Counted from the first letter of the stretch, positions 1 to 6,144 are shown. The stretch: 21,276 nt of DNA from an uncultured Ruminococcus sp. (GCA_905234305.1 CAJOHT010000008.1:1-21276); one strand, 5' to 3'. Numbers and translations: made by a program. Notes: generated from the sequence alone by a model not told the origin.

Positions 1-1
1 C

Positions 2-310
2 GAAGGTATAACAAACCTCAGTCACGATGTTTTTTATCACTGCGATTCTATGCCGTACGTGACTATTCCGAATTCGGTTTTGGCGATGGGGCAGCTTGCT
101 TTCGGGTATTGTTACGCGCTCAATAAAGTCGACCTAACGGCGCTGGATCATGTGCCGTATATTCAGTCGAATACATTCCAGGGGTCAACATCCTGTAAAT
201 TTGTAGTCAGCAACGCCGCTATGAAAACCGCGTTCCAATCCGCGACAAACTGGTCGGCGCTGGCGGATAGAATAGTAACAAGAGAGGAGTACGGAAATGG
301 CAATAGTTAG
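2..310 (+). CDS. BspA-like leucine-rich-repeat protein, C-terminal end (5' truncated)
   Basis: The frame is open from base 2, so the gene enters from outside the window. The visible ~102 residues show a BspA-type (LRR_5) repeat pattern: short strands around 'VTIPNSV' and 'LAFGYCYAL', spaced like the 22-24 residue repeats of these surface or phage tail-associated proteins. A typical non-repeat tail ('FVVSNAAMKTAFQSATNWSA', then 'LADRIVTREEY') follows. Tails of the type 'W..ladrI' are common in LRR_5 proteins. The next gene starts inside its last codons. LRR_5 proteins occur both as surface adhesins and in prophage tail modules. The neighbour favours the latter, but this is inference. Confidence 0.7.
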   Translation, partial: EGITNLSHDVFYHCDSMPYVTIPNSVLAMGQLAFGYCYALNKVDLTALDHVPYIQSNTFQGSTSCKFVVSNAAMKTAFQSATNWSALADRIVTREEYGNGNS

Positions 311-479
311 AGAATTCTTTACGGAAAGAGGCGACGGGGTAAAGCTGTATAAAACTTACTCTGATATCGGAATGATGATTGAGCAAAACGAAACAAACGC
401 TCGTTATATCGAGGCTATCGACGTCGAAAACAGTCCTTTTACATATTTCGAAACCGACGAACCGATAGCAGAATTATAA
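297..479 (+). CDS. Small phage-type hypothetical protein (60 aa)
   Basis: A 60-residue protein whose ATG overlaps the preceding gene by 14 nt, with a Shine-Dalgarno-like 'agagaggag' about 8 nt upstream. It has no signal peptide or membrane segment. The pattern 'G.KLYKTYSD.G.MI.QNET.A.Y.EAIDVE' with a final 'Y.ETDEPI' resembles short proteins I associate with the tail-fibre end of Firmicutes prophages. This is recall of a pattern, not a search result. The overlap indicates co-translation with the LRR protein. After it there is no gene until 757, so this pair is probably the edge of a prophage or another unit rather than part of the fibre operon. Confidence 0.6.
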   Translation: MAIVREFFTERGDGVKLYKTYSDIGMMIEQNETNARYIEAIDVENSPFTYFETDEPIAEL

Positions 480-642
480 AATTACACAAAAAATTTTGCG
501 TTTATAGCTTGTCAAGACTTAATTTAGTATTATTCTTGTGTCGAATTAAACAAAATTAAAATTAGTTTTTTGTGTACTATATCTAATTAACAAAAATATT
601 GCACAAATTTTCCTAAGCATAGAAAAAATTGCACAATAAATA
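480..642. other. AT-rich intergenic spacer
   Basis: Very AT-rich spacer with no open frame of note and no tRNA-like structure. I see no strong terminator after the 297-479 gene. It ends at the promoter of the downstream operon. Confidence 0.5.
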
Positions 643-672
643 TTGACTTTACCCTAAAAAATATTGTAAAAT
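643..672 (+). promoter_or_regulatory. Sigma-A-type promoter of the fibre operon
   Basis: A -35 box TTGACT (643-648) and a -10 box TAAAAT (667-672) are separated by 18 bases. They are 5/6 matches each to the vegetative consensus. They lie about 85 nt upstream of the first fibre gene and are the best promoter visible before it. Confidence 0.6.
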
Positions 673-720
673 GATATAGCTAGATATGTAATTATACGGT
701 ATAGGTATCATATATACGCT

Positions 721-734
721 GACGCTTTTGCGTC
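721..734 (+). promoter_or_regulatory. Small leader hairpin GACGC-TTTT-GCGTC
   Basis: A perfect 5-bp stem with a TTTT loop lies in the 5' leader, just upstream of the ribosome-binding site 'ggggaggg' (744-751) of the 757 gene. It is too small to be a terminator and may modulate translation. Confidence 0.3.
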
Positions 735-756
735 GAAACACGCGGGGAGGGATATT

Positions 757-1581
757 GTGTCTTTAAAAGGTTATATTCAGAAGAACAAAAAAAGACTCAG
801 AAAAAGAAGAAAGCTGATCGTATTTCTGTGCATTCTTTCAATATTGGGATTAACTACCTCTACATATGCGTGGTTTACGGTTAATACCTTCGCGGGTGTT
901 CAGGATTTTGAACTCCAAATCAGCACAGGCGACGATTTAAGAGTTTCTATGGACAATCACGGCTCCGATATTGAGCAGTATACCCACGTTATTACTAACG
1001 ATATGCTAGATTCCTATCTGAGGAAAAACTATAATAAATCCCTCGCTGACGTTATCCTCGATCCCGTTACTACCAACAACGGCAGGAGCTTTACCTATCA
1101 GAACGGCTCTAAAGCCGATCCTAACGGCGAGGAATCCTACTTCGAGTTTGAGTGCTATTTTATTGCGACGAGGGATATGCACGTTCACCTCACTACCGAG
1201 GAAGGCGTGGACGAGGACGGCAAGAAGATAGAAGGAACCCGCGTAAGCTCCGAATCTCCCGCTCCCAAGAGCGATGTTGTAAGAGCTAACCGTATCTCCT
1301 TCGATCCCGCTGACGCAACAGGCAACGCTAAGACCTATGAGCCGAATAAGGGCAGCCAGGTTACAAGCCTCACTACTTTCGATTTACCGAACGGCTCGAT
1401 GACTTATAACGACTCCAACAACCTCTTCTCGCTCGAGAAACTTACCCCGAAAAAGGTAACGGTAAGACTTTGGCTCGAGGGCGAGGATCCCGAATGTGTT
1501 AACAGAATCCAGGGCTCTAACCTGCATGTACGCCTCGCTTTCGTAGGTATCAGGAACGGCCAGACCACACCGATGGGGTAA
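757..1581 (+). CDS. SipW-type surface fibre subunit (274 aa)
   Basis: A GTG start behind a strong 'ggggaggg' site. The N-terminus is Lys/Arg-rich (residues 9-19), followed by a hydrophobic stretch (20-35) and 'TSTYAWFT' (34-41). This is the SipW/TasA/camelysin-type signal peptide, with cleavage expected after Ala38. The mature part is polar with no catalytic motif. Near the C-terminus 'VRLWLEGEDPEC' (W239) carries the signature shared with the fibre proteins at 2112, 3630, 10559 and 11883. This is the first gene after the promoter and is co-directional with a SipW-like peptidase. The likely role is an exported structural or minor subunit of an extracellular fibre. The exact polymer and partner are unknown. 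TasA homology is by signal-peptide type only. Confidence 0.8.
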   Translation: MSLKGYIQKNKKRLRKRRKLIVFLCILSILGLTTSTYAWFTVNTFAGVQDFELQISTGDDLRVSMDNHGSDIEQYTHVITNDMLDSYLRKNYNKSLADVILDPVTTNNGRSFTYQNGSKADPNGEESYFEFECYFIATRDMHVHLTTEEGVDEDGKKIEGTRVSSESPAPKSDVVRANRISFDPADATGNAKTYEPNKGSQVTSLTTFDLPNGSMTYNDSNNLFSLEKLTPKKVTVRLWLEGEDPECVNRIQGSNLHVRLAFVGIRNGQTTPMG

Positions 1582-1586
1582 GATTC

Positions 1587-1621
1587 AGTTGATAGTGGAT
1601 AGTTGATAGTTGATAGTTGAT
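1587..1621 (+). repeat. Heptamer array AGTTGAT x5 (left end, element 1)
   Basis: Five tandem 7-bp units, the second being AGTGGAT and the other four AGTTGAT. The array ends 8 nt before the ATG at 1630, so it occupies the position where a ribosome-binding site would be expected. Confidence 0.9.
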
Positions 1622-1629
1622 AATTAGTT

Positions 1630-1992
1630 ATGCAATATAAAGAAAAAAACATAACCGAAAACAAGAGCTTTAATTTTGCGGTAAGAATTATCAATTTATA
1701 TAAGCATATTTCAAAAGAAAAATCCGAGTATGTTCTATCGAAACAGTTGTTACGTTCAGGCACAAGTATTGGCGCAAACGTTTCGGAAGCTGTTCAAGGG
1801 CAATCACGAAATGATTTTCTTGCGAAAATGAATATAGCCTTAAAAGAGGCGTACGAAACGGAATATTGGCTTCGGTTGTTAAGAAGCACGGATTATCTTT
1901 CTGAGAAAGAATACACTTCGATTTATAATGATTGTACAGAGCTTGAAAAGCTTTTAGTTTCAATTGTAAAAACTACTAAAAAGTCTAAATAA
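1630..1992 (+). CDS. Four-helix-bundle protein (S23/IVP/Avd-like), intact
   Basis: A 120-residue protein of the 23S-rRNA-intervening-sequence / four-helix-bundle family (the kind collected in PF05635/TIGR02436; assignment by recall). Hallmarks visible are 'FNFAVRIINLYK', 'LSKQLLRSGTSIGANVSEA' (about residues 36-54), 'NDFLAKMNIALKEAYETEYWL', and 'LSEKEY' followed by a Lys-rich tail. Relatives occur inside split 23S rRNAs and as the accessory Avd protein of diversity-generating retroelements, where a basic oligomer binds nucleic acid. Neither rRNA nor reverse transcriptase is found here. There is no good Shine-Dalgarno, because the ATG follows the heptamer array almost directly. It differs from its neighbours in function and in its repeat-bounded setting. 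Confidence 0.85.
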   Translation: MQYKEKNITENKSFNFAVRIINLYKHISKEKSEYVLSKQLLRSGTSIGANVSEAVQGQSRNDFLAKMNIALKEAYETEYWLRLLRSTDYLSEKEYTSIYNDCTELEKLLVSIVKTTKKSK

Positions 1993-2052
1993 GAATTCAC
2001 TCTTGATATTTGTTAGCGGATATATCTGATAGATGACGTTGAAGGTTAATGA

Positions 2053-2090
2053 TTCAACTATCAACTATCAACTATCAACTATCAACTATC
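2053..2090 (-). repeat. Heptamer array ATCAACT x5 (right end, element 1)
   Basis: Five 7-bp units plus ATC, the first being TTCAACT. They are the exact reverse complement of the AGTTGAT array on the other side of the gene. The repeat stops 22 nt before the ATG of the 2112 gene. Confidence 0.9.
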
Positions 2091-2111
2091 GCTGGTGAGC
2101 GAGGTGAAACA

Positions 2112-2948
2112 ATGGCATTTGGTAAGAAAAAAGGTAAAATTGAAAATGCGGCTGTAACTCCCGAAGAAGTCGCGAAATTAGGCCACAAGCACGAAGTCGA
2201 GGCGGCTAAGGACAAAAAGTCCTCGGTATACGACCATTTCCACGCCCAGGAAGAAGCTAAGCAAATCGCCGACGCTAAGAAGCGCAAAAAGCGCTACGCC
2301 GCTATCCTCGCGGCGCTGGTCGCGATACTGCTTATTATGTACATAATCTCGATGCTGTTAACCCAATGGGGCGACCTCGTAATTACTATCGGCGACGTTT
2401 ACGACGGCAAGTCGCTTATGCTCTCCGAGTCATTGTCGTTCGACGACGCTACGGTTAAGCTCAACGGCGGAACGGTTAAGGACGTTACCAACATCACTAA
2501 GGCGTGGCTTCCTAAGGGGCTCGATACCGAGAAGGACGGCGCCCATAACGGCGAGAACTACTTAGCCTATACCTTCTATCTTAAGAATACGGGCGATAAG
2601 GACCTCGAGTACAATACTACGATGACCGTAACGGGCGTGTCGAAATCCGCCGACGAAGCGGTACGAGTTCAGATTTATAAGAACGGCAAGGATAATGTTT
2701 ACGCTAAGGGTTCTTATAACGACCGCAAAATCTCCGAGACCGACGCTACTATATGGAATAATAACGATACTATCCTTAAGGCTAAAGCCGATTCCCTTAA
2801 AGCGGGTGCTACCGATAAATTTACGGTAGTTATGTGGATAGAGGGCAACGACCCCGAATGTGTAGACGCGATCCGCGGCGGCTCCATCCGCTCCCAGATG
2901 GTGTTTGATATTGTTCCCGACAACCCCGCTGACGCGGAGGGGAAGTAA
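2112..2948 (+). CDS. Membrane-anchored member of the fibre family (278 aa)
   Basis: The start is ATG 2112 because 'gaggtg' (2101-2106) sits correctly before it and the upstream in-frame codons are heptamer repeat. Residues 1-61 are charged and rich in Lys, Glu and Ala (cytoplasmic), followed by one membrane helix (about 62-84). After the helix comes an extracellular domain ending in 'VVMWIEGNDPEC' (W242), the family signature. Unlike the 757 and 3630 proteins it has no TYAWF cleavage site, having 'LLTQWGDLV' instead, and a long inside tail. I infer a membrane-retained base or anchor for the fibre. Its TAA stop is the first triplet of the next heptamer array. The function is otherwise unknown. 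Confidence 0.75.
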   Translation: MAFGKKKGKIENAAVTPEEVAKLGHKHEVEAAKDKKSSVYDHFHAQEEAKQIADAKKRKKRYAAILAALVAILLIMYIISMLLTQWGDLVITIGDVYDGKSLMLSESLSFDDATVKLNGGTVKDVTNITKAWLPKGLDTEKDGAHNGENYLAYTFYLKNTGDKDLEYNTTMTVTGVSKSADEAVRVQIYKNGKDNVYAKGSYNDRKISETDATIWNNNDTILKAKADSLKAGATDKFTVVMWIEGNDPECVDAIRGGSIRSQMVFDIVPDNPADAEGK

Positions 2949-2973
2949 TAGGTAATAGGTAATAAGTAATAGG
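2946..2973 (+). repeat. Heptamer array TAATAGG x4 (left end, element 2)
   Basis: Units TAATAGG, TAATAGG, TAATAAG, TAATAGG, then TATT. The first three bases serve as the stop codon of the preceding gene. The variant unit TAATAAG has a counterpart, CTTATTA, in the right array. Confidence 0.9.
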
Positions 2974-2981
2974 TATTTGTT

Positions 2982-3404
2982 ATGGAAAACTTAGGGAATA
3001 AGGAAAACAAATGCTATAAATTTTCTGTTCGAGTTTACAATTTATGCAGATACCTACAGAAAGAACGTAAGGAGTATATTATTACCAACCAATTATTTCG
3101 TTCAGGTACAAGTATAAGTGCCAATTAAGCCGAAGCGAAATACGCGCAAAGTACAGCGGACTTTAAGTCAAAACATCAGATTTCCTTAAAAGAAGCCTCG
3201 GAATCAAGGTATTGGATTAATCTTCTCTATGATACAGAGAACATAAATAAATCCGAATACGATTCGCTTAAAGAAGACGTCGGCGAAGTTATCAAAATTC
3301 TGACGGGTGTAATCAATGCTTTGAGAAAAAAGGAAGAAAAGGAAAAAGAAGAAAAAGAGAATAAAAAAAGAAAAGACAAAAAAGACGACAAACCTGAAAA
3401 ATAA
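2982..3404 (+). pseudogene. Four-helix-bundle protein with in-frame stop
   Basis: From ATG 2982 the frame reads 'KFSVRVYNLCRYL', then 'NQLFRSGTSISAN', then TAA (3126-3128). It continues in the same frame with 'AEAKYAQSTADFKSKHQISL' and a helical, very Lys/Glu-rich tail to TAA 3402-3404. Without the stop it would be a 140-residue relative of the 1630 protein. The stop replaces the residue after the invariant 'SxxAN', where relatives have Val or Ile. It is one nonsense codon in an otherwise undisturbed frame, so the loss is recent, or the codon is read through. The C-terminal 'KKEEKEKEEKE' extension is absent from the other two copies. Confidence 0.8.
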
Positions 3405-3472
3405 AGGTAAAACAAAGGTAAAGTAAAGGCAGTAAGTTTTTAAATATAATAATAAAGATTTTAAAAGCAAAA

Positions 3473-3503
3473 CCTATTACCTATTACTTATTACCTAATA
3501 CCT
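3473..3503 (-). repeat. Heptamer array CCTATTA x4 (right end, element 2)
   Basis: Units CCTATTA, CCTATTA, CTTATTA, CCTAATA, then CCT. They are the reverse complement of the left array, including one shared variant unit. Confidence 0.9.
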
Positions 3504-3504
3504 G

Positions 3505-3611
3505 AATTATTTTGGTCATACCATCGTAAAGCTGTGTTGCTGAGACAGCGGAGCGGTGTCGTGATATATATTGTAACAAAGGTTGCATCGTGTTTGGCAA
3601 CCAAAATAATT
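3505..3611 (+). promoter_or_regulatory. Structured leader of the major fibre gene
   Basis: A perfect 12-bp inverted repeat, AATTATTTTGGT (3505-3516) with ACCAAAATAATT (3600-3611), is followed by a T-run (3610-3614) and then the Shine-Dalgarno 'aaggagg' (3615-3621). Inside are further stems: GCTGT/ACAGC (3532-3550) and GGTTGC (3581-3586) with GCAACC (3597-3602). The last overlaps the closing stem, so the two cannot form together. That suggests a switchable leader or riboswitch-like element. I do not recognise a known class. Confidence 0.45.
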
Positions 3612-3629
3612 TTTAAGGAGGATTCTCTA

Positions 3630-4451
3630 ATGAAAAACACAAGAAAAAAGATGTTATTATCATCAGTAGCTATGCTTCTTGTTGCTCTCGTAGCTTTAGG
3701 CTCCGCAACATACGCATGGTTCACAATCAACAAGGAAGTAACAGCTGATACAATGGTAGTTAACGCTGCTACAACAGCTGGTCTCCAGATCACAAACAAA
3801 AACGGCAATGAGTGGGCTCGTGACGTACACTTTACTGACAGCGACATTACACTTGCTCCTACATCACGCGGATTTACTGCTTCTGCTTTACAGAGTGCAG
3901 GCTATCTCCCCCAGGATGTAAGCACTACAGGCTCAGGCGCTCGCGCATGGGTAGTTGCAGATGGTAACTCTAACCCTGCTACTAACTGGAAAGCAGACGC
4001 AGGTCGTCCTACTGTTCCTTCAGGTGATGTAGTTGCGCAGGCTTCTAACGCTTACTATGCTGAGTATCGTGTAGGTGTTAAATCTTCTGGCTCTGACATC
4101 GAGGACGTTGTTATGAATTTAAACTATACTGATGGCTCAGCTTCTGGAAAAAGCGCTGAAGGATTTATCCGTATAGTTGTTATGGAAGAAGACGTAACTG
4201 CTCCTGTTGCTTATATCGCTGACGGCGGTGCTAGCACAAACGCTGTAACAGCTATCAACACTACTACCAAGATTCCTTCAAGTGTAGCTGCTCAGGTAAA
4301 TACATCTGCAACTGATGTTGCGGTTGGCACAATGACAAGCACAGCAAGATACTTCAGAATCATTGTTTGGTTCGAGGGTCAGGATGCTGATTGTACAGAT
4401 ACTAACCAGGCTGCTAAGGGCACAATCGACGTTAAGTTCAGCTTCGATTAA
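3630..4451 (+). CDS. Major SipW-type fibre subunit (273 aa)
   Basis: The start is ATG 3630 behind 'aaggagg' with ideal spacing; earlier in-frame codons lie in the leader. Signal peptide: 'KNTRKK', a hydrophobic stretch (8-25), then 'SATYAWFTINKEVTAD' (25-40), the SipW type, with cleavage expected after Ala28 or close to it. The mature chain is rich in Ala, Thr, Ser and Gly and is followed by 'RIIVWFEGQDADC' (W247), the family signature, and 'DVKFSFD' at the end. Codon choice (many GCT, ACA, GTA) and the very strong ribosome-binding site differ from flanking genes and suggest high expression. A 12-bp hairpin follows it. The likely role is the bulk structural subunit of the surface fibre, by analogy with TasA or camelysin. 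Confidence 0.8.
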   Translation: MKNTRKKMLLSSVAMLLVALVALGSATYAWFTINKEVTADTMVVNAATTAGLQITNKNGNEWARDVHFTDSDITLAPTSRGFTASALQSAGYLPQDVSTTGSGARAWVVADGNSNPATNWKADAGRPTVPSGDVVAQASNAYYAEYRVGVKSSGSDIEDVVMNLNYTDGSASGKSAEGFIRIVVMEEDVTAPVAYIADGGASTNAVTAINTTTKIPSSVAAQVNTSATDVAVGTMTSTARYFRIIVWFEGQDADCTDTNQAAKGTIDVKFSFD

Positions 4452-4516
4452 TTATACTACTTAATATTAGTTATTGAACTGAAAAAACAATTTAGAGTAA
4501 TTCTTAATTAAAAAGT

Positions 4517-4543
4517 CCCCGAGCCGAGTCGCTCGGCTCGGGG
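4517..4543. terminator. Perfect 12-bp GC hairpin between fibre gene and peptidase gene
   Basis: CCCCGAGCCGAG (4517-4528), loop TCG, then CTCGGCTCGGGG (4532-4543). On the + strand there is no T-run after it ('caaagaat'), so it is a poor intrinsic terminator there but could stabilise the 3' end of the abundant fibre mRNA or attenuate. On the - strand it is followed by a T-rich run and looks like a terminator. Confidence 0.6.
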
Positions 4544-4597
4544 CAAAGAATAGCTGACAGCCCTGACAGCACAGGGCAAGGAGCTTAAAAAAAGGAA

Positions 4598-5434
4598 ATG
4601 AGGAAATCCCGAATGAAAAAAGCTTTGAACAAAATACTGCACGTCGTTGTGGATATACTGATTGTTGCGATTTTAATAATCTCCGTATTTATCCTGACGA
4701 TAGCGTTGACGGCTCGAGGTGACGAGGGAGTTCCGAGCGTTTTCGGCAAAGCTCCGATAGGCGTACTCACCGATTCTATGAAGGGCGACAAGCCCGACGA
4801 CTTTAATAAGGGCGACCTAATTATCTGCGATATCGTGGAGAATAAGGCTGACGCCGAATTTAAGGTCGGCGATGTAATTACCTTCGCCGCCGATATTAAC
4901 GGCGACGGAAACCGCGATTACGTAACTCATAGAATTTATAAGGTTAATAAAGACGGTTCCTTCCTTACTAAGGGCGATAATAACGAAACCTACGACCAGG
5001 ATAGAAAGAACGCGGTAGTGTTCCCCGATATTAATCCGTTGAGTGTACTCGCGGTATACCACGGAACTAAAATTTCGGGACTGGGCGGCGTTATTAACTA
5101 CCTCCAGACTCCGTCGGGCTTCTTCCTTTGCATTTTGCTGCCGATGATTATATTCTTCCTGTACCAGGCTGTCCGCGTTGTAATTAACGCGATGGCGTAC
5201 AGCAAGGAGAAGGGTATGATTAAGGCTCAGGAGGCTATGGCTGAGGCGGGTCTTACCGAGGAGCAGAAACAGAGGGCTATCGCCGAGTATCTTGCTGCTC
5301 AGGAGGGAAAAGTCCCCGAGGTGAAAGCTGAGGAAAAAACTCAGCCTGAACCTGTGGCGGAAGCTGCCGAGGCTCAACCTGCGGAAAGCGCTGAGGTTGA
5401 GACAGAGGATAGTGCCGAGCCTGAGGTTGAGTAA
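4598..5434 (+). CDS. sipW: SipW-like signal peptidase I (ER-type Ser/His)
   Basis: An N-terminal membrane helix (about 14-38) is followed by a peptidase fold with the nucleophile in 'VLTDSM' (Ser60), 'YVTHRIYKV' (His111 in place of the bacterial Lys) and 'LTKGDNN' (Asp127). This Ser-His-Asp layout is that of the archaeal/eukaryotic-type signal peptidases that include SipW of Bacillus. A second membrane helix (about 173-195) and an acidic Ala/Glu/Pro tail (from about 240) follow. It should remove the TYAWF-type signal peptides of the neighbouring fibre proteins on the outer face of the membrane. An alternative start at ATG 4613 has a better-spaced 'gagga'. The acidic repeat tail is shared with the second peptidase at 16816. 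Confidence 0.85.
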   Translation: MRKSRMKKALNKILHVVVDILIVAILIISVFILTIALTARGDEGVPSVFGKAPIGVLTDSMKGDKPDDFNKGDLIICDIVENKADAEFKVGDVITFAADINGDGNRDYVTHRIYKVNKDGSFLTKGDNNETYDQDRKNAVVFPDINPLSVLAVYHGTKISGLGGVINYLQTPSGFFLCILLPMIIFFLYQAVRVVINAMAYSKEKGMIKAQEAMAEAGLTEEQKQRAIAEYLAAQEGKVPEVKAEEKTQPEPVAEAAEAQPAESAEVETEDSAEPEVE

Positions 5435-5440
5435 GCGCCT

Positions 5441-5492
5441 AATGTAACGTAGACAGCGGGAGTCAGCAGTACCGCCGCCGTTGTTACATTTT
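5441..5492 (+). terminator. Possible terminator hairpin after the first peptidase gene
   Basis: AATGTAAC (5441-5448) pairs with GTTACATT (5483-5490), followed by TT. The interior has AGCGG and CCGCC segments able to pair. The stem is long but the T-run is short and the heptamer array begins immediately after it. Termination would separate the fibre/peptidase genes from the ATPase genes. Confidence 0.35.
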
Positions 5493-5517
5493 GAATTGAG
5501 AATTGAGAATTGAGAAT
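5493..5517 (+). repeat. Heptamer array GAATTGA x3 (left end, element 3)
   Basis: Three perfect GAATTGA units plus GAAT. Confidence 0.9.
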
Positions 5518-5616
5518 GTCGGTCGAGAAGAGAGCGTTGTATTGTATAACCCTTTGCGACCTGACAGTAAAAATATTGCTCTATTCCGTTTTCAATTGAT
5601 TAGTAATTGTTTAAAC

Positions 5617-5638
5617 AGAGAATATCGGCCAATATTCT
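5617..5638 (+). repeat. Internal hairpin of element 3
   Basis: GAGAATAT and ATATTCTC form an 8-bp stem around the loop CGGCCA, flanked further out by TTGATTA and TAATCAA. It lies between the left array and the four-helix-bundle gene and could be an RNA structure or an end of an older array. Confidence 0.5.
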
Positions 5639-5667
5639 CAATTCTCTATTCCGATTAATCAATCTCT

Positions 5668-6036
5668 ATGAACAGATATGATAAAAATCCCATTATTAAA
5701 AAAGTGTGGATTTTGCTGTCAGAACAGCTAAGCTCTATAAATATTTAACAATCAAAAAACGAATTTGTTATGTCTAAGCAGCTTCTAAGATGCGGAACAA
5801 GCATCAGCGCGAATGTGTTTGAAGCTGTTGAAGGAAGCAGCAGAGCAGATTTCTTAAATAAGATGAATATCGCGTTAAAGGAATCTAATGAAACGCTCTA
5901 CTGGTTATTAATACTTAGTAAATCAGGTTATCTTTCCGAGAAAGAATATGCGTCAATTTATCCTGAAGCCGAGGAGCTGAAAAGGATGGTAGCGTCTATT
6001 GTAAAATCAACAAAAGAAAAACCTGACTATAAATGA
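5668..6036 (+). pseudogene. Four-helix-bundle protein with two compensating frameshifts
   Basis: The intact 3' part (ATG 5770 onward, 88 residues) reads 'MSKQLLRCGTSISANVFEA', 'LNKMNIALKESNETLYWLL' and 'LSEKEY', a close relative of the 1630 protein. The missing front part is upstream but out of frame. ATG 5668 opens 'MNRYDKNPIIKK'. After an A6 tract (5698-5703) the homologous frame shifts and gives 'VDFAVRTAKLYKYLTIK'. After a second A6 tract (5754-5759) it returns to the first frame with 'EFVMSKQ'. Adding one A at the first tract and removing one at the second restores a full-length protein. The cause could be true mutations, transcriptional slippage on A-runs, or sequencing error. Confidence 0.75.
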
Positions 6037-6117
6037 GCATTGAGTTTTAAGATAGATGAATATTAATACAGTCGGGAATAAACGATTATGAAAAGTAAAT
6101 CTGTCTGCCCGACCAAC

Positions 6118-6144
6118 ATTCTCAACTCTCAATTCTCAATTCTC
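6118..6144 (-). repeat. Heptamer array TCAATTC x3 to 4 (right end, element 3)
   Basis: The reverse complement of the left GAATTGA array: ATTCTCAACTC, then TCAATTC units, then TC. One unit has CAACTC in place of CAATTC. Confidence 0.85.

Larger units (their letters stand above)
1586..2090 (+). mobile_element. Heptamer-flanked four-helix-bundle element 1
   Basis: About 0.5 kb between two arrays of a 7-bp repeat in inverted orientation: AGTTGAT units at 1587-1621 and ATCAACT units at 2053-2090. One intact four-helix-bundle gene lies in between. It sits 5 nt after the stop of the 757 gene and directly before the Shine-Dalgarno region of the 2112 gene, so removing it would leave a short normal intergenic gap. 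The same architecture recurs at 2946-3503 and 5493-6144 with other heptamers. No transposase, integrase or reverse transcriptase is present, so mobility is inferred from recurrence and position. I see no clear target duplication. Confidence 0.65.
2946..3503 (+). mobile_element. Heptamer-flanked four-helix-bundle element 2 (decayed)
   Basis: Same architecture as the element at 1586: TAATAGG-type units at 2946-2973, a four-helix-bundle gene, and CCTATTA-type units at 3473-3503 in inverted orientation. The left array begins with the TAA stop codon of the 2112 gene. The enclosed gene carries a stop codon. Mobility is inferred; no enzyme is encoded. Confidence 0.65.
5493..6144 (+). mobile_element. 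Heptamer-flanked four-helix-bundle element 3
   Basis: GAATTGA units (5493-5517) and their reverse complement (6118-6144) enclose a third four-helix-bundle gene. Here the inverted similarity extends inward past the arrays: 'GAATGTCGGTCGAG' on the left matches 'GAATGTTGGTCGGG' on the reverse complement of the right end, giving terminal inverted repeats of about 35 bp. An internal hairpin (5617-5638) and a longer upstream segment distinguish it from elements 1 and 2. CATTT occurs near both outer edges (5487-5491 and 6145-6149) as a weak candidate target duplication. Confidence 0.65.

Noticed and set aside
1404..1963. Antisense frames across the end of the 757 gene and the first four-helix-bundle gene
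   Set aside because: They run through repeat arrays, lack ribosome-binding sites and oppose clearly coding frames.
1587..2090. Heptamer arrays as a CRISPR array
   Set aside because: Units are 7 bp, directly tandem, without spacers, and no cas genes are present.
1586..2090. Element as a classical 23S rRNA intervening sequence
   Set aside because: There is no rRNA sequence on either side; it lies between protein-coding genes.
1630..6036. Four-helix-bundle genes as Avd of a diversity-generating retroelement
   Set aside because: No reverse transcriptase, template repeat or variable repeat is found in the window.
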